Assembly (NCBI GenBank): GCA_002350845.1 | Contig: DEFL01000037.1 | Location: 30,892 to 75,901 of the forward strand | Length of the DNA: 45,010 nt | Direction: 5' to 3' | Origin: Christensenella sp. UBA2853 | GTDB lineage: Bacteria; Bacillota; Clostridia; Christensenellales; Aristaeellaceae | Shown here: positions 1-8,471 of the stretch, piece by piece | Layout of the letters: each line of letters starts with the position of its first letter | Numbering within the stretch: the stretch's first letter is position 1 | Position numbers and translations under genes: made by a program | Notes under the pieces: model-generated | Seen by the model: the letters and a program-made list of their open reading frames with translations, nothing else | The model's database searches: none | What the model was told of the DNA's origin: nothing

Positions 1-960
1 GAATCCCACAATGGCCGCAAGTATCGCTGCGTTGTGTCCGATGCCAACGGCTCTGTGACCTCCAATGCAGCAACGCTGACCATCGTGGAGGAAACGGTTC
101 CTACCGTCACCATTACCACCCAGCCGCAGGATGTATCGATCGTTGCGGGCCGTGTCGTTGAGTTCACGGTTGCAGCGACCGGTGTGGGCACTCTGAGCTA
201 TCAGTGGGAGACTTCCACCGATGGCGGTGCCACCTGGAAGAACACCGGATTCACCGGCAACAAGACCGAGACTCTGACCTGGACTGTCACAGAATCCCAC
301 AATGGCCGCAAGTACCGCTGCGTTGTGTCCGACGCCAACGGCAGTGTCACTTCTGATGCAGCCACGCTGACCATCGTGCCGGAACAGGCAACCGTCACCA
401 TTATCACTCAGCCGCAGGATACTTCCGTCGTTGCGGGCAATGTGGTTGAGTTCACCATTGAAGCCACCGGTGTGGGCGACCTCAGCTATCAGTGGCAGAC
501 TTCCACCGACGGCGGCACCACCTGGAAGGATACCGGACTCACCGGCAACAAGACAGACCGTCTCTACTGGACCGCTACAGACGCTCACAATGGCCGTCAG
601 TACCGCTGCGTTGTGTCCGACGCCAACGGCAGTGTCACTTCCGAGGCAGCCACGCTGACCATCGTAGAGGAACAGCTGGATACCGTTGAGATCACTGCGG
701 ATCCGGAAACCATTGAAGCCAGACCTGGATTTGAAATTGTGTTTACCGTCGAAGCGACCGGCAGCGGAGAACTGGCCTATCAGTGGGAAGTCAGCTCCGA
801 TAACGGCGCAACCTGGACACCTGCACCTTTCACTTCAAGCATGACTGACACGCTGGCCTTTATTGCTTCTGCTGAAGATTTTGGCAAGCTGTATCGCTGC
901 GTCGTCACCGATGACAACGGATCGGCCACTTCTGAGGCGGCCCTGCTTGAACTCATCGTG
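1..960 (+). repeat. Tandem Ig-domain coding repeats, 288-291 bp
   Basis: The anchor GAATCCCACAATGGCCGCAA occurs at 1 and 292, and a close variant occurs at 580. The periods are therefore 291 and 288 bp (97 and 96 codons). Long runs are shared at the DNA level between the first copies. The copy ending near 960 is clearly diverged. Confidence 0.85.
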
Positions 961-1206
961 AGATTCGAACTGAACGATGTTACCTACTACATTCTCAATG
1001 ATGACGATGTGATGATTGAGAGCTATGATGGTACGCTGAGTTCAGTGGTCATTCCTGAAACTGTGCAGGGATTCACTGTTGTACAGGTTGGTCCTGGTGC
1101 ATTTGAAGGCAATACCGTGCTGACTTCAATCGATCTGCCCGATACGATTACGGTCATCGCACAGAGAGCTTTCGCAGGATGCTCAAGTCTTTCTGACATG
1201 CATTAA
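1..1206 (+). CDS. Secreted Ig-repeat / LRR_5 surface protein, 3' part
   Basis: The reading frame is open from base 1, so the start lies upstream of the window and only the last 401 residues are seen. They contain tandem Ig-like domains of 96-97 residues. Each has an SYQWETSTDGGATW-type strand and a C-terminal YRCVVSDANGSVTS strand, giving the Trp and Cys expected of an Ig fold. Copies are nearly identical at first and diverge in the last one (about residues 230-320). From about residue 340 the chain turns into the start of an LRR_5 (BspA-type) repeat with GAFEGN and AFAGCSSL motifs, then stops abruptly at SDMH. The C-terminal cap found on the other two LRR proteins here is missing, so the tail may be truncated. 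No sortase motif or membrane anchor is visible. By family analogy it is an exported adhesin-like or surface protein; the ligand is unknown. Confidence 0.85.
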   Translation, partial: ESHNGRKYRCVVSDANGSVTSNAATLTIVEETVPTVTITTQPQDVSIVAGRVVEFTVAATGVGTLSYQWETSTDGGATWKNTGFTGNKTETLTWTVTESHNGRKYRCVVSDANGSVTSDAATLTIVPEQATVTIITQPQDTSVVAGNVVEFTIEATGVGDLSYQWQTSTDGGTTWKDTGLTGNKTDRLYWTATDAHNGRQYRCVVSDANGSVTSEAATLTIVEEQLDTVEITADPETIEARPGFEIVFTVEATGSGELAYQWEVSSDNGATWTPAPFTSSMTDTLAFIASAEDFGKLYRCVVTDDNGSATSEAALLELIVRFELNDVTYYILNDDDVMIESYDGTLSSVVIPETVQGFTVVQVGPGAFEGNTVLTSIDLPDTITVIAQRAFAGCSSLSDMH

Positions 1207-1221
1207 TCCATCCAATGTCAG

Positions 1222-1247
1222 GGGGAGGGAAGAAATTCCCTCCCCTT
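1222..1247 (+). terminator. Intrinsic terminator after the Ig/LRR gene
   Basis: A perfect 10-bp stem (1222-1231 with 1236-1245, GGGGAGGGAA/TTCCCTCCCC) is closed by a GAAA tetraloop and followed by only two T residues. It starts 15 bases after the stop codon. The short T tract makes it atypical, but the stem is very stable. It separates the surface-protein gene from the polysaccharide operon. Confidence 0.75.
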
Positions 1248-1327
1248 GCATCGGTGGGAAACGCAGACGTCCGCCTGGTGCGCGGAGTTCTTTCTTTGAT
1301 ATTTACAAAACAATGTGAGGGAATACT

Positions 1328-2266
1328 GTGAGGATACTGGTTCTTGGAGCGGCAGGTTTTATCGGTACAAATCTGTTACTGTCCCTTTCCGGAAATGAAT
1401 CCAACCGAATCACTGCCGTCGACCAGAAACAGGAATACTTTCAGCATCTGTCGGGGCTCCATCTCGGAAACACGGAGATCATGGTCAGGCAGATGGATGA
1501 GAAAACAGATTTCTGCCCCATTGTTGCAGGACATGATGTTGTGTATCATCTGCTAAGCACGACAGTCCCGACAACATCGAATCTGCATATATCAGAAGAA
1601 CTGAGCGCAAACGTGAACCTGTCAGCAAACCTTCTGGAAGCCTGCGTAAAAGAACATGTAAATAAAGTTGTCTTTCTGTCTTCGGGTGGGACGGTGTACG
1701 GAAAAGAGGACCAGTGTCCTCTGAATGAAAAGACGCCGACCAATCCGATTACTTCGTATGGAATTCAAAAAATCACAATCGAAAAACTGCTGTACCTGTA
1801 CCATTATCTGCATGGACTGGATTACAGAATTATCCGCCTCAGCAATCCGTACGGCCCGTATCAGCGGCCCAATGGAGTGCTTGGGGCTGTATCTACTTTT
1901 ACCTATAAAGCATTAAAAGGTGAGAACATCACCGTGTACGGTGACGGGTCTGTTGTCCGTGATTTTATCTATATTGACGATGCCATCCGGGGAATCCAGA
2001 AGATCGTCGAGGGGACCAACCGGCATCACACGTTCAACCTGGGCAGCGGGTACGGGACCAGCATCCGTCAGGTGCTCGATACGATTGAGAAGGTCTTGGG
2101 CGTGCCGCTGAAGATTCAGTACACCGAGAGCCGAAAAGTCGATGTGCCTGTGAATTTTCTTGACATCACGCGCTATGAAACGGCGTACGGGAGCCTCCAT
2201 CCCATCAGCCTCAGCGAAGGCATTCAGAAAACAGCCTGCTTCATGACAGGGTTTTACAATCTTTGA
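1328..2266 (+). CDS. NAD-dependent NDP-sugar epimerase/dehydratase (extended SDR)
   Basis: This 312-residue protein is a GalE-like extended short-chain dehydrogenase. The N-terminus has the Rossmann motif GAAGFIG (G7, G10, G13) for NAD(P). The catalytic Ser is around 119 in FLSSGGTVYG, and the Tyr/Lys pair is Y144 and K148 in SYGIQK. Length matches NDP-sugar epimerases. It should interconvert or dehydrate a nucleotide sugar for the glycosyltransferases downstream; whether the product is a 4-epimer or a 4-keto sugar cannot be told. The start is GTG at 1328, preceded by a GAGGGA site. It is the first gene of the polysaccharide operon, 18 bp before the next. I saw no convincing sigma-70 promoter between the terminator at 1247 and this start. 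Confidence 0.88.
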   Translation: MRILVLGAAGFIGTNLLLSLSGNESNRITAVDQKQEYFQHLSGLHLGNTEIMVRQMDEKTDFCPIVAGHDVVYHLLSTTVPTTSNLHISEELSANVNLSANLLEACVKEHVNKVVFLSSGGTVYGKEDQCPLNEKTPTNPITSYGIQKITIEKLLYLYHYLHGLDYRIIRLSNPYGPYQRPNGVLGAVSTFTYKALKGENITVYGDGSVVRDFIYIDDAIRGIQKIVEGTNRHHTFNLGSGYGTSIRQVLDTIEKVLGVPLKIQYTESRKVDVPVNFLDITRYETAYGSLHPISLSEGIQKTACFMTGFYNL

Positions 2267-2284
2267 TAAAGGAAACGAAAAATC

Positions 2285-3409
2285 ATGATAAGAGTTGCGG
2301 CAATCATGGGAAAAATGAGCTCTGGCGGCAAGAAGAGCCTTGTCATGGAGTATTACCGGCATATCAACCGCGAAGAAATTCAGTTTGACTTTCTCTGTGA
2401 TGCGGATTCCAATTCGATTCCGTTTGATGAAATTGAGCGCCTTGGCGGGCGGGTGTATCTGATTCCGCCCTATCAGAAGATCTTTGCCAACATGGCGGAA
2501 ATCCGCAGAATCTGCAGGGAAAACCGGTATCCGATCATGCACGGATACAACAGCACCATGAATGTATTCTGCATGCTTGCGGGCAAACAGGCCGGGGTTC
2601 CCATCCGCATCAATGAAAGCATCTCCATGGGGCACAGGGATGACAAAAAGAATATCTTAAAGAATCTGCTGAAACCGTTTTCCAAATGCTTTTCGACGCA
2701 TTACATGGCCAATGGAGAGGCCTGCGGCATCTGGCAGTTTGGAGAAAAGACCTACAAAGACGGCAAAGTGAAGGTGTTTAAAACCATCATTGATGTCGAG
2801 CAGAATCAATTTGATCCCGAACTGCGCAGGGAAACCCGGCAGGCATACGGAATCGAGGATAACCTGGTCATCGGGCACATTGCCAGACTGACGGCCCAGA
2901 AAAATACGCTCTTTCTGATTGACATCTTTGCTGAAATCGTCAAAATCGCGCCGCATGCCAGGCTTCTCCTGATTGGCGACGGGGACCTCCGGGAAGCCAT
3001 GCTCAGGAGAATTGACGAGTATGGTATCAAGGACAAGGTGATTTATCTCGGCCGCAGGGAAGATATTCCGCAGTTCTATAATGCCATGGACTGTTTTCTG
3101 CTTCCCAGTCTGTATGAGGGGCTGCCGGTTGTCGGTGTCGAAGCAGAGTGCTGCGGACTTCCTGTCTTCTTCTCCACGGAAATACCGGAAGAATCCACCG
3201 CATGCAAAGATCTCGGATTTTTCCTTGACCTGAGCCAGGGAGCCCAGCAATGGGCCCGGTGCATTGTTGAAAAAACCAATGCACTCAAAGAGACCAGGAG
3301 AGACCGGTCTGAAGATGTGAAAAAAGCCGGCTTTGATTCGAAGAGTGAAGGCATTGCCCTTGCGCAGTACTATCTTGATCTGCTGAAGAAAGAGAGTCAC
3401 AAATCATGA
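2285..3409 (+). CDS. Glycosyltransferase family 4 (EpsF-like)
   Basis: A 374-residue retaining GT-B glycosyltransferase, cytosolic or peripheral on the inner leaflet. The N-terminal acceptor domain begins with the Gly-rich segment GKMSSGGKKSL. The C-terminal donor domain carries VIGHIARLTAQKNTLFLID and the E-x7-E motif in YEGLPVVGVEAE, typical of GT4 enzymes using UDP- or GDP-sugars. It is most like EpsF-type enzymes of Bacillota exopolysaccharide loci and resembles the product of 4306-5448 in layout (about half-similar by eye), suggesting an old duplication. It adds one sugar to the lipid-linked repeat unit; donor and linkage are unknown. Its stop overlaps the next start by 4 bp (ATGA), implying translational coupling. 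Confidence 0.88.
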   Translation: MIRVAAIMGKMSSGGKKSLVMEYYRHINREEIQFDFLCDADSNSIPFDEIERLGGRVYLIPPYQKIFANMAEIRRICRENRYPIMHGYNSTMNVFCMLAGKQAGVPIRINESISMGHRDDKKNILKNLLKPFSKCFSTHYMANGEACGIWQFGEKTYKDGKVKVFKTIIDVEQNQFDPELRRETRQAYGIEDNLVIGHIARLTAQKNTLFLIDIFAEIVKIAPHARLLLIGDGDLREAMLRRIDEYGIKDKVIYLGRREDIPQFYNAMDCFLLPSLYEGLPVVGVEAECCGLPVFFSTEIPEESTACKDLGFFLDLSQGAQQWARCIVEKTNALKETRRDRSEDVKKAGFDSKSEGIALAQYYLDLLKKESHKS

Positions 3410-4290
3410 CCCCGGAAGTCCAGGTTTTACTGTCCACCTACAACGGCGAAGTGTATATCGAGGAACAGATCCGCAGCATACTGAATCAGAAGGACGTTCA
3501 GGTCAGCCTTCTCATCCGGGACGATGGGTCGAGCGACTCAACCGTTTCGATCATTGAAGGGATCCATGATCCCAGAATTCATGTAATCCGGGAAGAGAAT
3601 GTCGGAAGCACAAAGAGCTTCATGAAACTGATCCGGCTTGCCGGTAAGTCTGCGTTCTATGCTTTTTCCGATCAGGATGATGTATGGGATGAGGAAAAGC
3701 TGATCACAGCCGTTTCAAGCATCGGGGATTATCCTGTTCCGGCCATCTATTCATCCGCTGCAAGGCTCGTGGACAGCGCGCTGCAGCCGCTTGGCACGGT
3801 CAATTGCAGGGCAAAGACGGATCTTGGTTCAGCCATTGTCAAGAATTACGTGACCGGATGCACCTGCGTGATGAACCATGCGCTGATGGAGCTCCTCAAA
3901 GCGGGAACGCCGGAATCCATCCCGTATCATGACTGGTGGGCCAATCTGGTGGCGCTCTCCGCAGGCGGGGTCTCTGTCTATGACGAGGTTCCGCATGTAT
4001 CCTACCGGCAGCACGGGCACAATGTGGTCGGCGCATCCGAGAACCCGCTGGTCAAATGGCGCAGACGCCTGGAACGCTTCAAAAGCAGTCGTTATGAGCG
4101 GGACCATATGGCAGAAGAGCTGCTCCGGTTGTATGATGATCGGATTTCTCCTGACGCCAGGGATCTCCTGGAAGAAGTCAGGGATTACAGAAGTCATAAG
4201 GTGCGCGTGATCACAGACAGGAGACTGAGTACAGGCAGCAGCGTGGACAACCTCCTGTTTGATATTCTGGTGTTACTCAATAAAGCATAG
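3406..4290 (+). CDS. Glycosyltransferase family 2 (rhamnosyltransferase-like)
   Basis: A 294-residue inverting GT-A enzyme. The N-terminal VQVLLSTYNG strand and RDDGSSDST nucleotide-binding motif are followed by SDQDDVWDEEKL, which holds the metal-binding Asp residues of GT2. The pattern with a DQDDVW motif is common in enzymes annotated as rhamnosyl- or related deoxysugar transferases, but the donor cannot be assigned. No membrane segments are seen, so it should act on the cytoplasmic face. It overlaps the upstream GT4 gene by 4 bp and lies 15 bp before the next gene. Confidence 0.87.
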   Translation: MTPEVQVLLSTYNGEVYIEEQIRSILNQKDVQVSLLIRDDGSSDSTVSIIEGIHDPRIHVIREENVGSTKSFMKLIRLAGKSAFYAFSDQDDVWDEEKLITAVSSIGDYPVPAIYSSAARLVDSALQPLGTVNCRAKTDLGSAIVKNYVTGCTCVMNHALMELLKAGTPESIPYHDWWANLVALSAGGVSVYDEVPHVSYRQHGHNVVGASENPLVKWRRRLERFKSSRYERDHMAEELLRLYDDRISPDARDLLEEVRDYRSHKVRVITDRRLSTGSSVDNLLFDILVLLNKA

Positions 4291-4305
4291 ATATGGGGAA
4301 AAGGA

Positions 4306-5448
4306 ATGAAGCAACTTCGTGTGCTGCATATTCTGGATGAGCTCAACACAGGCGGAGCGGAAAGAATTGTGGTCAGCTATTTTCAGAACATACACAGAGA
4401 ACAGTTTCAATGGGATTTCATCATTACGCAGCAGGCAGATCACACGAAGCGCGGTCTTCTGGAACCGACGGTGGAGCAGCTGGGAGGCCGGATTTATCGT
4501 GTCCCCAGAAAGCGCGAAAACTATCTCAGGAACATCACGGAGACCGCAAAAATCATAAAAAATGGTCACTATGACATTGTGCATTCCCATCTCGATGAGC
4601 TCTCAGCCTTCTATCTTGCTTCGGCCAGGCAGGCCGGGGTGCCCCTTCGAATCTGCCACAGCCATCTGGCCGGTGCGAGCCGGGGGAGAATGGTGGAAAT
4701 GTTATGCAAAGGCCTGAAACCGCTTCTGGAACACGTGGTGACCGACCGGTTTGCCTGCGGCCTGGATGCAGGAAAGTCCCTGTGGGGCGAAAAAGCCGTT
4801 GAAAGCGGAAGTGTGTACATCATGAAAAATGCGATTGCATCGGACCGCTTCCGCTTTCAGAGGGAGATCAGGGACCGGGTACGGCGCGAAATGCATCTTG
4901 AAAACCATTGGGTAGTGGGCACGGTTGGCCGCCTGTCCTATCAGAAGAATTCGCTGTTTCTGATCGATATCATGAAGAACCTGATTCAGGTCCGGCCGGA
5001 TGCGGTTCTTCTTGTGGTCGGGGAAGGGGATCTGCTGGAGGAGATGCAGTGGCGCGTCAAAGAATATGACCTGTCAGAGCATGTCCGTTTTCTGGGAGGC
5101 AGAAGCGATGTCCATGAACTCATGATGGCCATGGATGTGTTCCTGCTGCCTTCGCGCTTTGAGGGGCTGCCGATTGTTCTGGTCGAGGCCCAGTGCTCAG
5201 GCCTTCCCTGTATCATTTCAGATACAATCACTCAGGAAGTCATCGTGACACAGCAGGTCTATACCGTATCCATCAACGCGGCTCCGGATCGGTGGGCTGA
5301 GGTGACCGCAGGTGCAGATAAGGGATCTGACCGACAGGAAGGGTATGAAAGAATCAATGAACACGGATATGACATTCTTCAAGCAGCCCGTGCGCTGGAG
5401 TCTCATTATCTGGACAGGATACAACAAGTGAGAGAGGGCAAGAGATGA
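4306..5448 (+). CDS. Glycosyltransferase family 4 (EpsF-like), second copy
   Basis: A 380-residue GT-B glycosyltransferase. LDELNTGGAERIV is the usual GT4 N-terminal Gly-rich loop. WVVGTVGRLSYQKNSLFLID opens the donor domain, and FEGLPIVLVEAQ supplies the E-x7-E motif. It has the same layout as the product of 2285-3409, and the shared LSYQKN/LTAQKN and NSLFLID/NTLFLID segments indicate paralogy. It adds a sugar to the growing repeat unit at the inner face of the membrane; the donor is unknown. The stop codon overlaps the start of the polymerase gene by 4 bp (ATGA). Confidence 0.88.
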   Translation: MKQLRVLHILDELNTGGAERIVVSYFQNIHREQFQWDFIITQQADHTKRGLLEPTVEQLGGRIYRVPRKRENYLRNITETAKIIKNGHYDIVHSHLDELSAFYLASARQAGVPLRICHSHLAGASRGRMVEMLCKGLKPLLEHVVTDRFACGLDAGKSLWGEKAVESGSVYIMKNAIASDRFRFQREIRDRVRREMHLENHWVVGTVGRLSYQKNSLFLIDIMKNLIQVRPDAVLLVVGEGDLLEEMQWRVKEYDLSEHVRFLGGRSDVHELMMAMDVFLLPSRFEGLPIVLVEAQCSGLPCIISDTITQEVIVTQQVYTVSINAAPDRWAEVTAGADKGSDRQEGYERINEHGYDILQAARALESHYLDRIQQVREGKR

Positions 5449-6518
5449 TATACCTATCCCTGCTGATCCTTCTGGTGCTGATGATTCCGCTGAAGAAGAA
5501 TCGGATCAGATTGATCACCAAAAGCGTAACCGTCGAAGACATCGTATTTTATCTGATCGTTGCACTGATGCTTCTGATCTGTTCGCTGCGCAGTGTGGAT
5601 GTCGGCAAAGATACGCGCATGTACTACCGTCTGTTTGAAAGGGCGAAAGCCCTGTCATCACTGGAGCATTATCTCTCGACCTTTTCATACTTTGAATACG
5701 GCTACTGGATTCTGAATTTTATCTTTGCGAAGTACCTGAACTTTCAATCTCTCCTGGCATTAATCGGCGCTCTTTCCATTCTGCCGGCTGCCTATGTGAT
5801 CAAACAGTATTCCAAAGACAAAATCATCAGCCTGATTCTTTATATCGGGTTTCCGTTTTTCACCTTCTCCATGCAGGCTTTGCGGCAGGCCCCTGCGATT
5901 GGCATGGTTCTGCTTGCCTATGATGCAATGAAGAAGAAAAAACTGACACGGTATCTGCTGTTCTGTCTGCTTGCCTTCTTTTTTCATACTTCAGCGATCC
6001 TTTTTCTGCCTGCCTACTGGATCGGCAAGCTCCCGTACAAGAAATGGATGAAATGGCTGGTTCCGGCTTTCATCATTCTGTCTTTTGCCCTGAAGAGTCA
6101 GATTCAGACGATTATCCTGACGTATGCACGCTCGCACTATGCGACCGAGGACGCCGGCGGGTACAGAATGTTTGCCTTTATCCTTCTCACCGTGGTGCTG
6201 GGGATGATTTACAGACGATATCTGGCGGACCCGGATGATCTGGGAACGGATTGGAATGAACTGTTTTTCTTCCAGGTGATTGTGGCGATGATGTGGCCGA
6301 TCTCCAGCTTTAATCCGGCCGTGTCAAGAATGTATTACTATTACCAGGTGTTCCTGGCTTTGTTTGTACCCCAGCTGACAAGCAATATTCAGCAGAAAAC
6401 AGTGCGAATTGCCATTCATGCCGGATATATCTTTGTCTCGTTCTTTTTCCTGATTTATTACCAGCTGCCGGCGTTTTACAAACTGGAACCCTATTCCTTC
6501 TTCTGGCAGATCGGTTGA
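5445..6518 (+). CDS. EpsG-family polysaccharide polymerase (Wzy-like)
   Basis: A 357-residue polytopic membrane protein with about 8-10 hydrophobic helices. It carries the EpsG-family signature of a charged segment after the second helix (RSVDVGKDTRMYYRLFERA) and a PFFTFSMQALRQAPAIGM helix. Members are thought to polymerise lipid-linked repeat units on the outer face of the membrane. It is the only Wzy candidate in the operon and fits with the flippase at 9713-11140, supporting a Wzx/Wzy-type route. The start overlaps the previous stop by 4 bp. The polymerised linkage is unknown. Confidence 0.85.
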   Translation: MIYLSLLILLVLMIPLKKNRIRLITKSVTVEDIVFYLIVALMLLICSLRSVDVGKDTRMYYRLFERAKALSSLEHYLSTFSYFEYGYWILNFIFAKYLNFQSLLALIGALSILPAAYVIKQYSKDKIISLILYIGFPFFTFSMQALRQAPAIGMVLLAYDAMKKKKLTRYLLFCLLAFFFHTSAILFLPAYWIGKLPYKKWMKWLVPAFIILSFALKSQIQTIILTYARSHYATEDAGGYRMFAFILLTVVLGMIYRRYLADPDDLGTDWNELFFFQVIVAMMWPISSFNPAVSRMYYYYQVFLALFVPQLTSNIQQKTVRIAIHAGYIFVSFFFLIYYQLPAFYKLEPYSFFWQIG

Positions 6519-6529
6519 GAGGAGCTCTC

Positions 6530-7387
6530 ATGGAATCCACAGCAGCAATTATTGTCCTGTACAATCCTTCTGAAACCATTCTGAAGATCTATGAGCAGAT
6601 CGCGCTGCAGGTCGACCAGGTGATCTATATTGATAATTCGGACACGAAACCGCAGTGCATCGATGCATTAATCAACCGTGACAAGACGGTTTACCACGCG
6701 ATGAACGGAAACGAAGGGCTGGCCAGGGGGCTGAGAAAGGGATGTGAGATAGCGATCCGGATGGGGTATCGCTATGCCCTGCTTCTCGACCAGGATACAA
6801 GCATCGGTGAGCAGACGATGGTGGAGAAGATGTCGCTGCTCTTTCAGGATAAAGATGTCGGCCTTGTGTGCCCGAATATCAAAAACTACTATTATCAGGA
6901 TGAAAAACGAATCCTGGACGACCGGGCCTGGTATCCGCAGACTGTTGAAGACACCGCATTTGCCATTACCTCAGGCAGCCTGATCGATCTGGACGTCTAT
7001 TCACAACTCGGGGGATTCGATGAACACCTGTTTATCATGCTGATCGATCAGGATTATTGCGCGAATCTGATGAGCCATGGGTACAGAATCGTCCGTCATG
7101 GTGAAGTCTATATCTATCAGGAGTTTGGATATACCAAACAGCATAAGTTCCTGAACAAAACAGCCAGGGATCCGAACTATTCACCAAGGAGATACTGGTA
7201 TCTGTTCAGAAATGAACGGTACTGCCGTCTGAAATGGAAGGAACAGTATGCCGCACAGAAAGTCAATCTGATGAAAAACTATCTGATCGTGGCCCTGTAT
7301 GGAACCAGCAAGCTCAGGAAAACACAGGCCTGTATCAGCGGCTGGATGGCAGGAAAAAGGATGTATAAAGAGGTTTCATCACAATGA
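6530..7387 (+). CDS. Glycosyltransferase family 2
   Basis: A 285-residue GT-A enzyme starting MESTAAIIVLYNPS. The N-terminal IYIDNSDT and the LLLDQDTS motif give the nucleotide- and metal-binding Asp residues. GGFDEHLFIMLIDQDY matches the acceptor-side motif of many rhamnosyl/galactofuranosyl GT2 enzymes. I chose ATG at 6530 because GAGAGGAG lies 5-6 bases upstream; the frame is also open to a TTG at 6515 that would overlap the polymerase stop by 4 bp. No membrane helix is apparent. Downstream it overlaps the next GT2 gene by 4 bp. Donor and acceptor are unknown. Confidence 0.86.
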   Translation: MESTAAIIVLYNPSETILKIYEQIALQVDQVIYIDNSDTKPQCIDALINRDKTVYHAMNGNEGLARGLRKGCEIAIRMGYRYALLLDQDTSIGEQTMVEKMSLLFQDKDVGLVCPNIKNYYYQDEKRILDDRAWYPQTVEDTAFAITSGSLIDLDVYSQLGGFDEHLFIMLIDQDYCANLMSHGYRIVRHGEVYIYQEFGYTKQHKFLNKTARDPNYSPRRYWYLFRNERYCRLKWKEQYAAQKVNLMKNYLIVALYGTSKLRKTQACISGWMAGKRMYKEVSSQ

Positions 7388-8409
7388 GCAGAGTTCAGCA
7401 GCCCATCATATCGGTCATCATTCCTACATATAAAGGGAGCGCGCTGATTGGGGAGGCCCTTGAATCGGTACGCGCACAGACCTATCAGCAGATTGAGACG
7501 ATCGTTGTGGATGACAACGGTCGGGGAACAGAGGAACAGATGGCCACGGAAAAGTGCATCAGCAGATTTCAGGACATGCGTCTGAAATACATTGCGCACG
7601 AGAAGAACCGGAATGGGGCCGCTGCGAGAAATACGGGCATCAAAGCAGCAGAAGGAGACATCATTTCGTTTCTTGACGATGATGATCTGTATCTGCCGAC
7701 GCATCTTGAACAGTGCCTGGAAGCACTGTCGGGGGATGAGCAGGCGCAGGGCGTTCTGTCCGGGGTTCTCTATGAGAGAAACGGCACACTGGTTGACTGT
7801 GACCTGCCTTCATCGAATGATATGTATCATCAGCTGCTGGTGCACAGAAGCGGTCTGTTTACAGGAAGCAACCTTTTTCTGACCCGGACTGCAGTCCGTG
7901 AAACCGGTCTCTTTGATGAGAGTTTCCGCAGGTTTCAGGATGTGGAATACATGATCCGGTTTTACAGGAAATACAATATGGTGGATTCAAGCTGGTTCAC
8001 CATTGTCAAGCGGGACAACGGGGGAGCCAATGTGCCGGATTATGACAGGCATGTTCGTCTCTACGACCATTTCCTCTCGAAATTTGAGGAAGACATTCAG
8101 GCACTGCCGGACCATCTCAGAAAAGAACTGCTGCAGGGCGTTTCGCTGAATCTCCTGGACAACGCCATCATGCAGGGCGACAGGGAAGGCATTCGGAAAG
8201 CGGCAGAGCGGAGCGGTGGTTTTGCCACTCTGCCATGGAAGCGAAAAGTGAAGTGCATGGCTGTATATATGCACCTGAGCGGGCTTCTGAATCATCTGAT
8301 TTCAAAGAAACAGAGCATCAGTCTGGATCCGAAGGAAATCACGGACCGTCTGCAGCGCGTGGACGCGGAGTATCTCCACTCTGTGCTCGGAGCGGCAGAC
8401 AGATCTTAA
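7384..8409 (+). CDS. Glycosyltransferase family 2
   Basis: A 341-residue GT-A enzyme. PIISVIIPTYKGSALIGEAL is the classic GT2 N-terminus, VVDDNGRGTEEQ is the nucleotide-binding loop, and FLDDDDLYLPTHLE holds the metal-binding DxD region. NRNGAAARNTGIKAA is also characteristic. The C-terminal 120 residues are helical and of unknown role. It is coupled to the upstream gene by a 4-bp ATGA overlap. A perfect hairpin follows its stop, before the pyruvyltransferase gene. It is the last glycosyltransferase of the operon, giving five in total and hence a repeat unit of perhaps up to five transferase-added sugars plus a primer sugar. No priming phosphosugar transferase is in the window. Confidence 0.87.
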   Translation: MSRVQQPIISVIIPTYKGSALIGEALESVRAQTYQQIETIVVDDNGRGTEEQMATEKCISRFQDMRLKYIAHEKNRNGAAARNTGIKAAEGDIISFLDDDDLYLPTHLEQCLEALSGDEQAQGVLSGVLYERNGTLVDCDLPSSNDMYHQLLVHRSGLFTGSNLFLTRTAVRETGLFDESFRRFQDVEYMIRFYRKYNMVDSSWFTIVKRDNGGANVPDYDRHVRLYDHFLSKFEEDIQALPDHLRKELLQGVSLNLLDNAIMQGDREGIRKAAERSGGFATLPWKRKVKCMAVYMHLSGLLNHLISKKQSISLDPKEITDRLQRVDAEYLHSVLGAADRS

Positions 8410-8411
8410 CG

Positions 8412-8435
8412 GCAGCTTTCATTGAAGAAAGCTGC
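8412..8435 (+). other. Intercistronic hairpin in the polysaccharide operon
   Basis: A perfect 9-bp stem, GCAGCTTTC (8412-8420) with GAAAGCTGC (8427-8435), has a 6-base loop and begins two bases after a stop codon. No T tract follows, so it is unlikely to be a full terminator. It may be an RNA-processing or 3'-end stabilising element that sets different expression for the genes on either side. Confidence 0.5.
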
Positions 8436-8471
8436 ATGCCGCGATGCAGAAAACCATAAGGAAGAACGGGA

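Noticed and set aside
1..960. CRISPR-like array
   Set aside because: The repeats are about 290 bp, coding and in frame, with no spacer structure and no cas genes.
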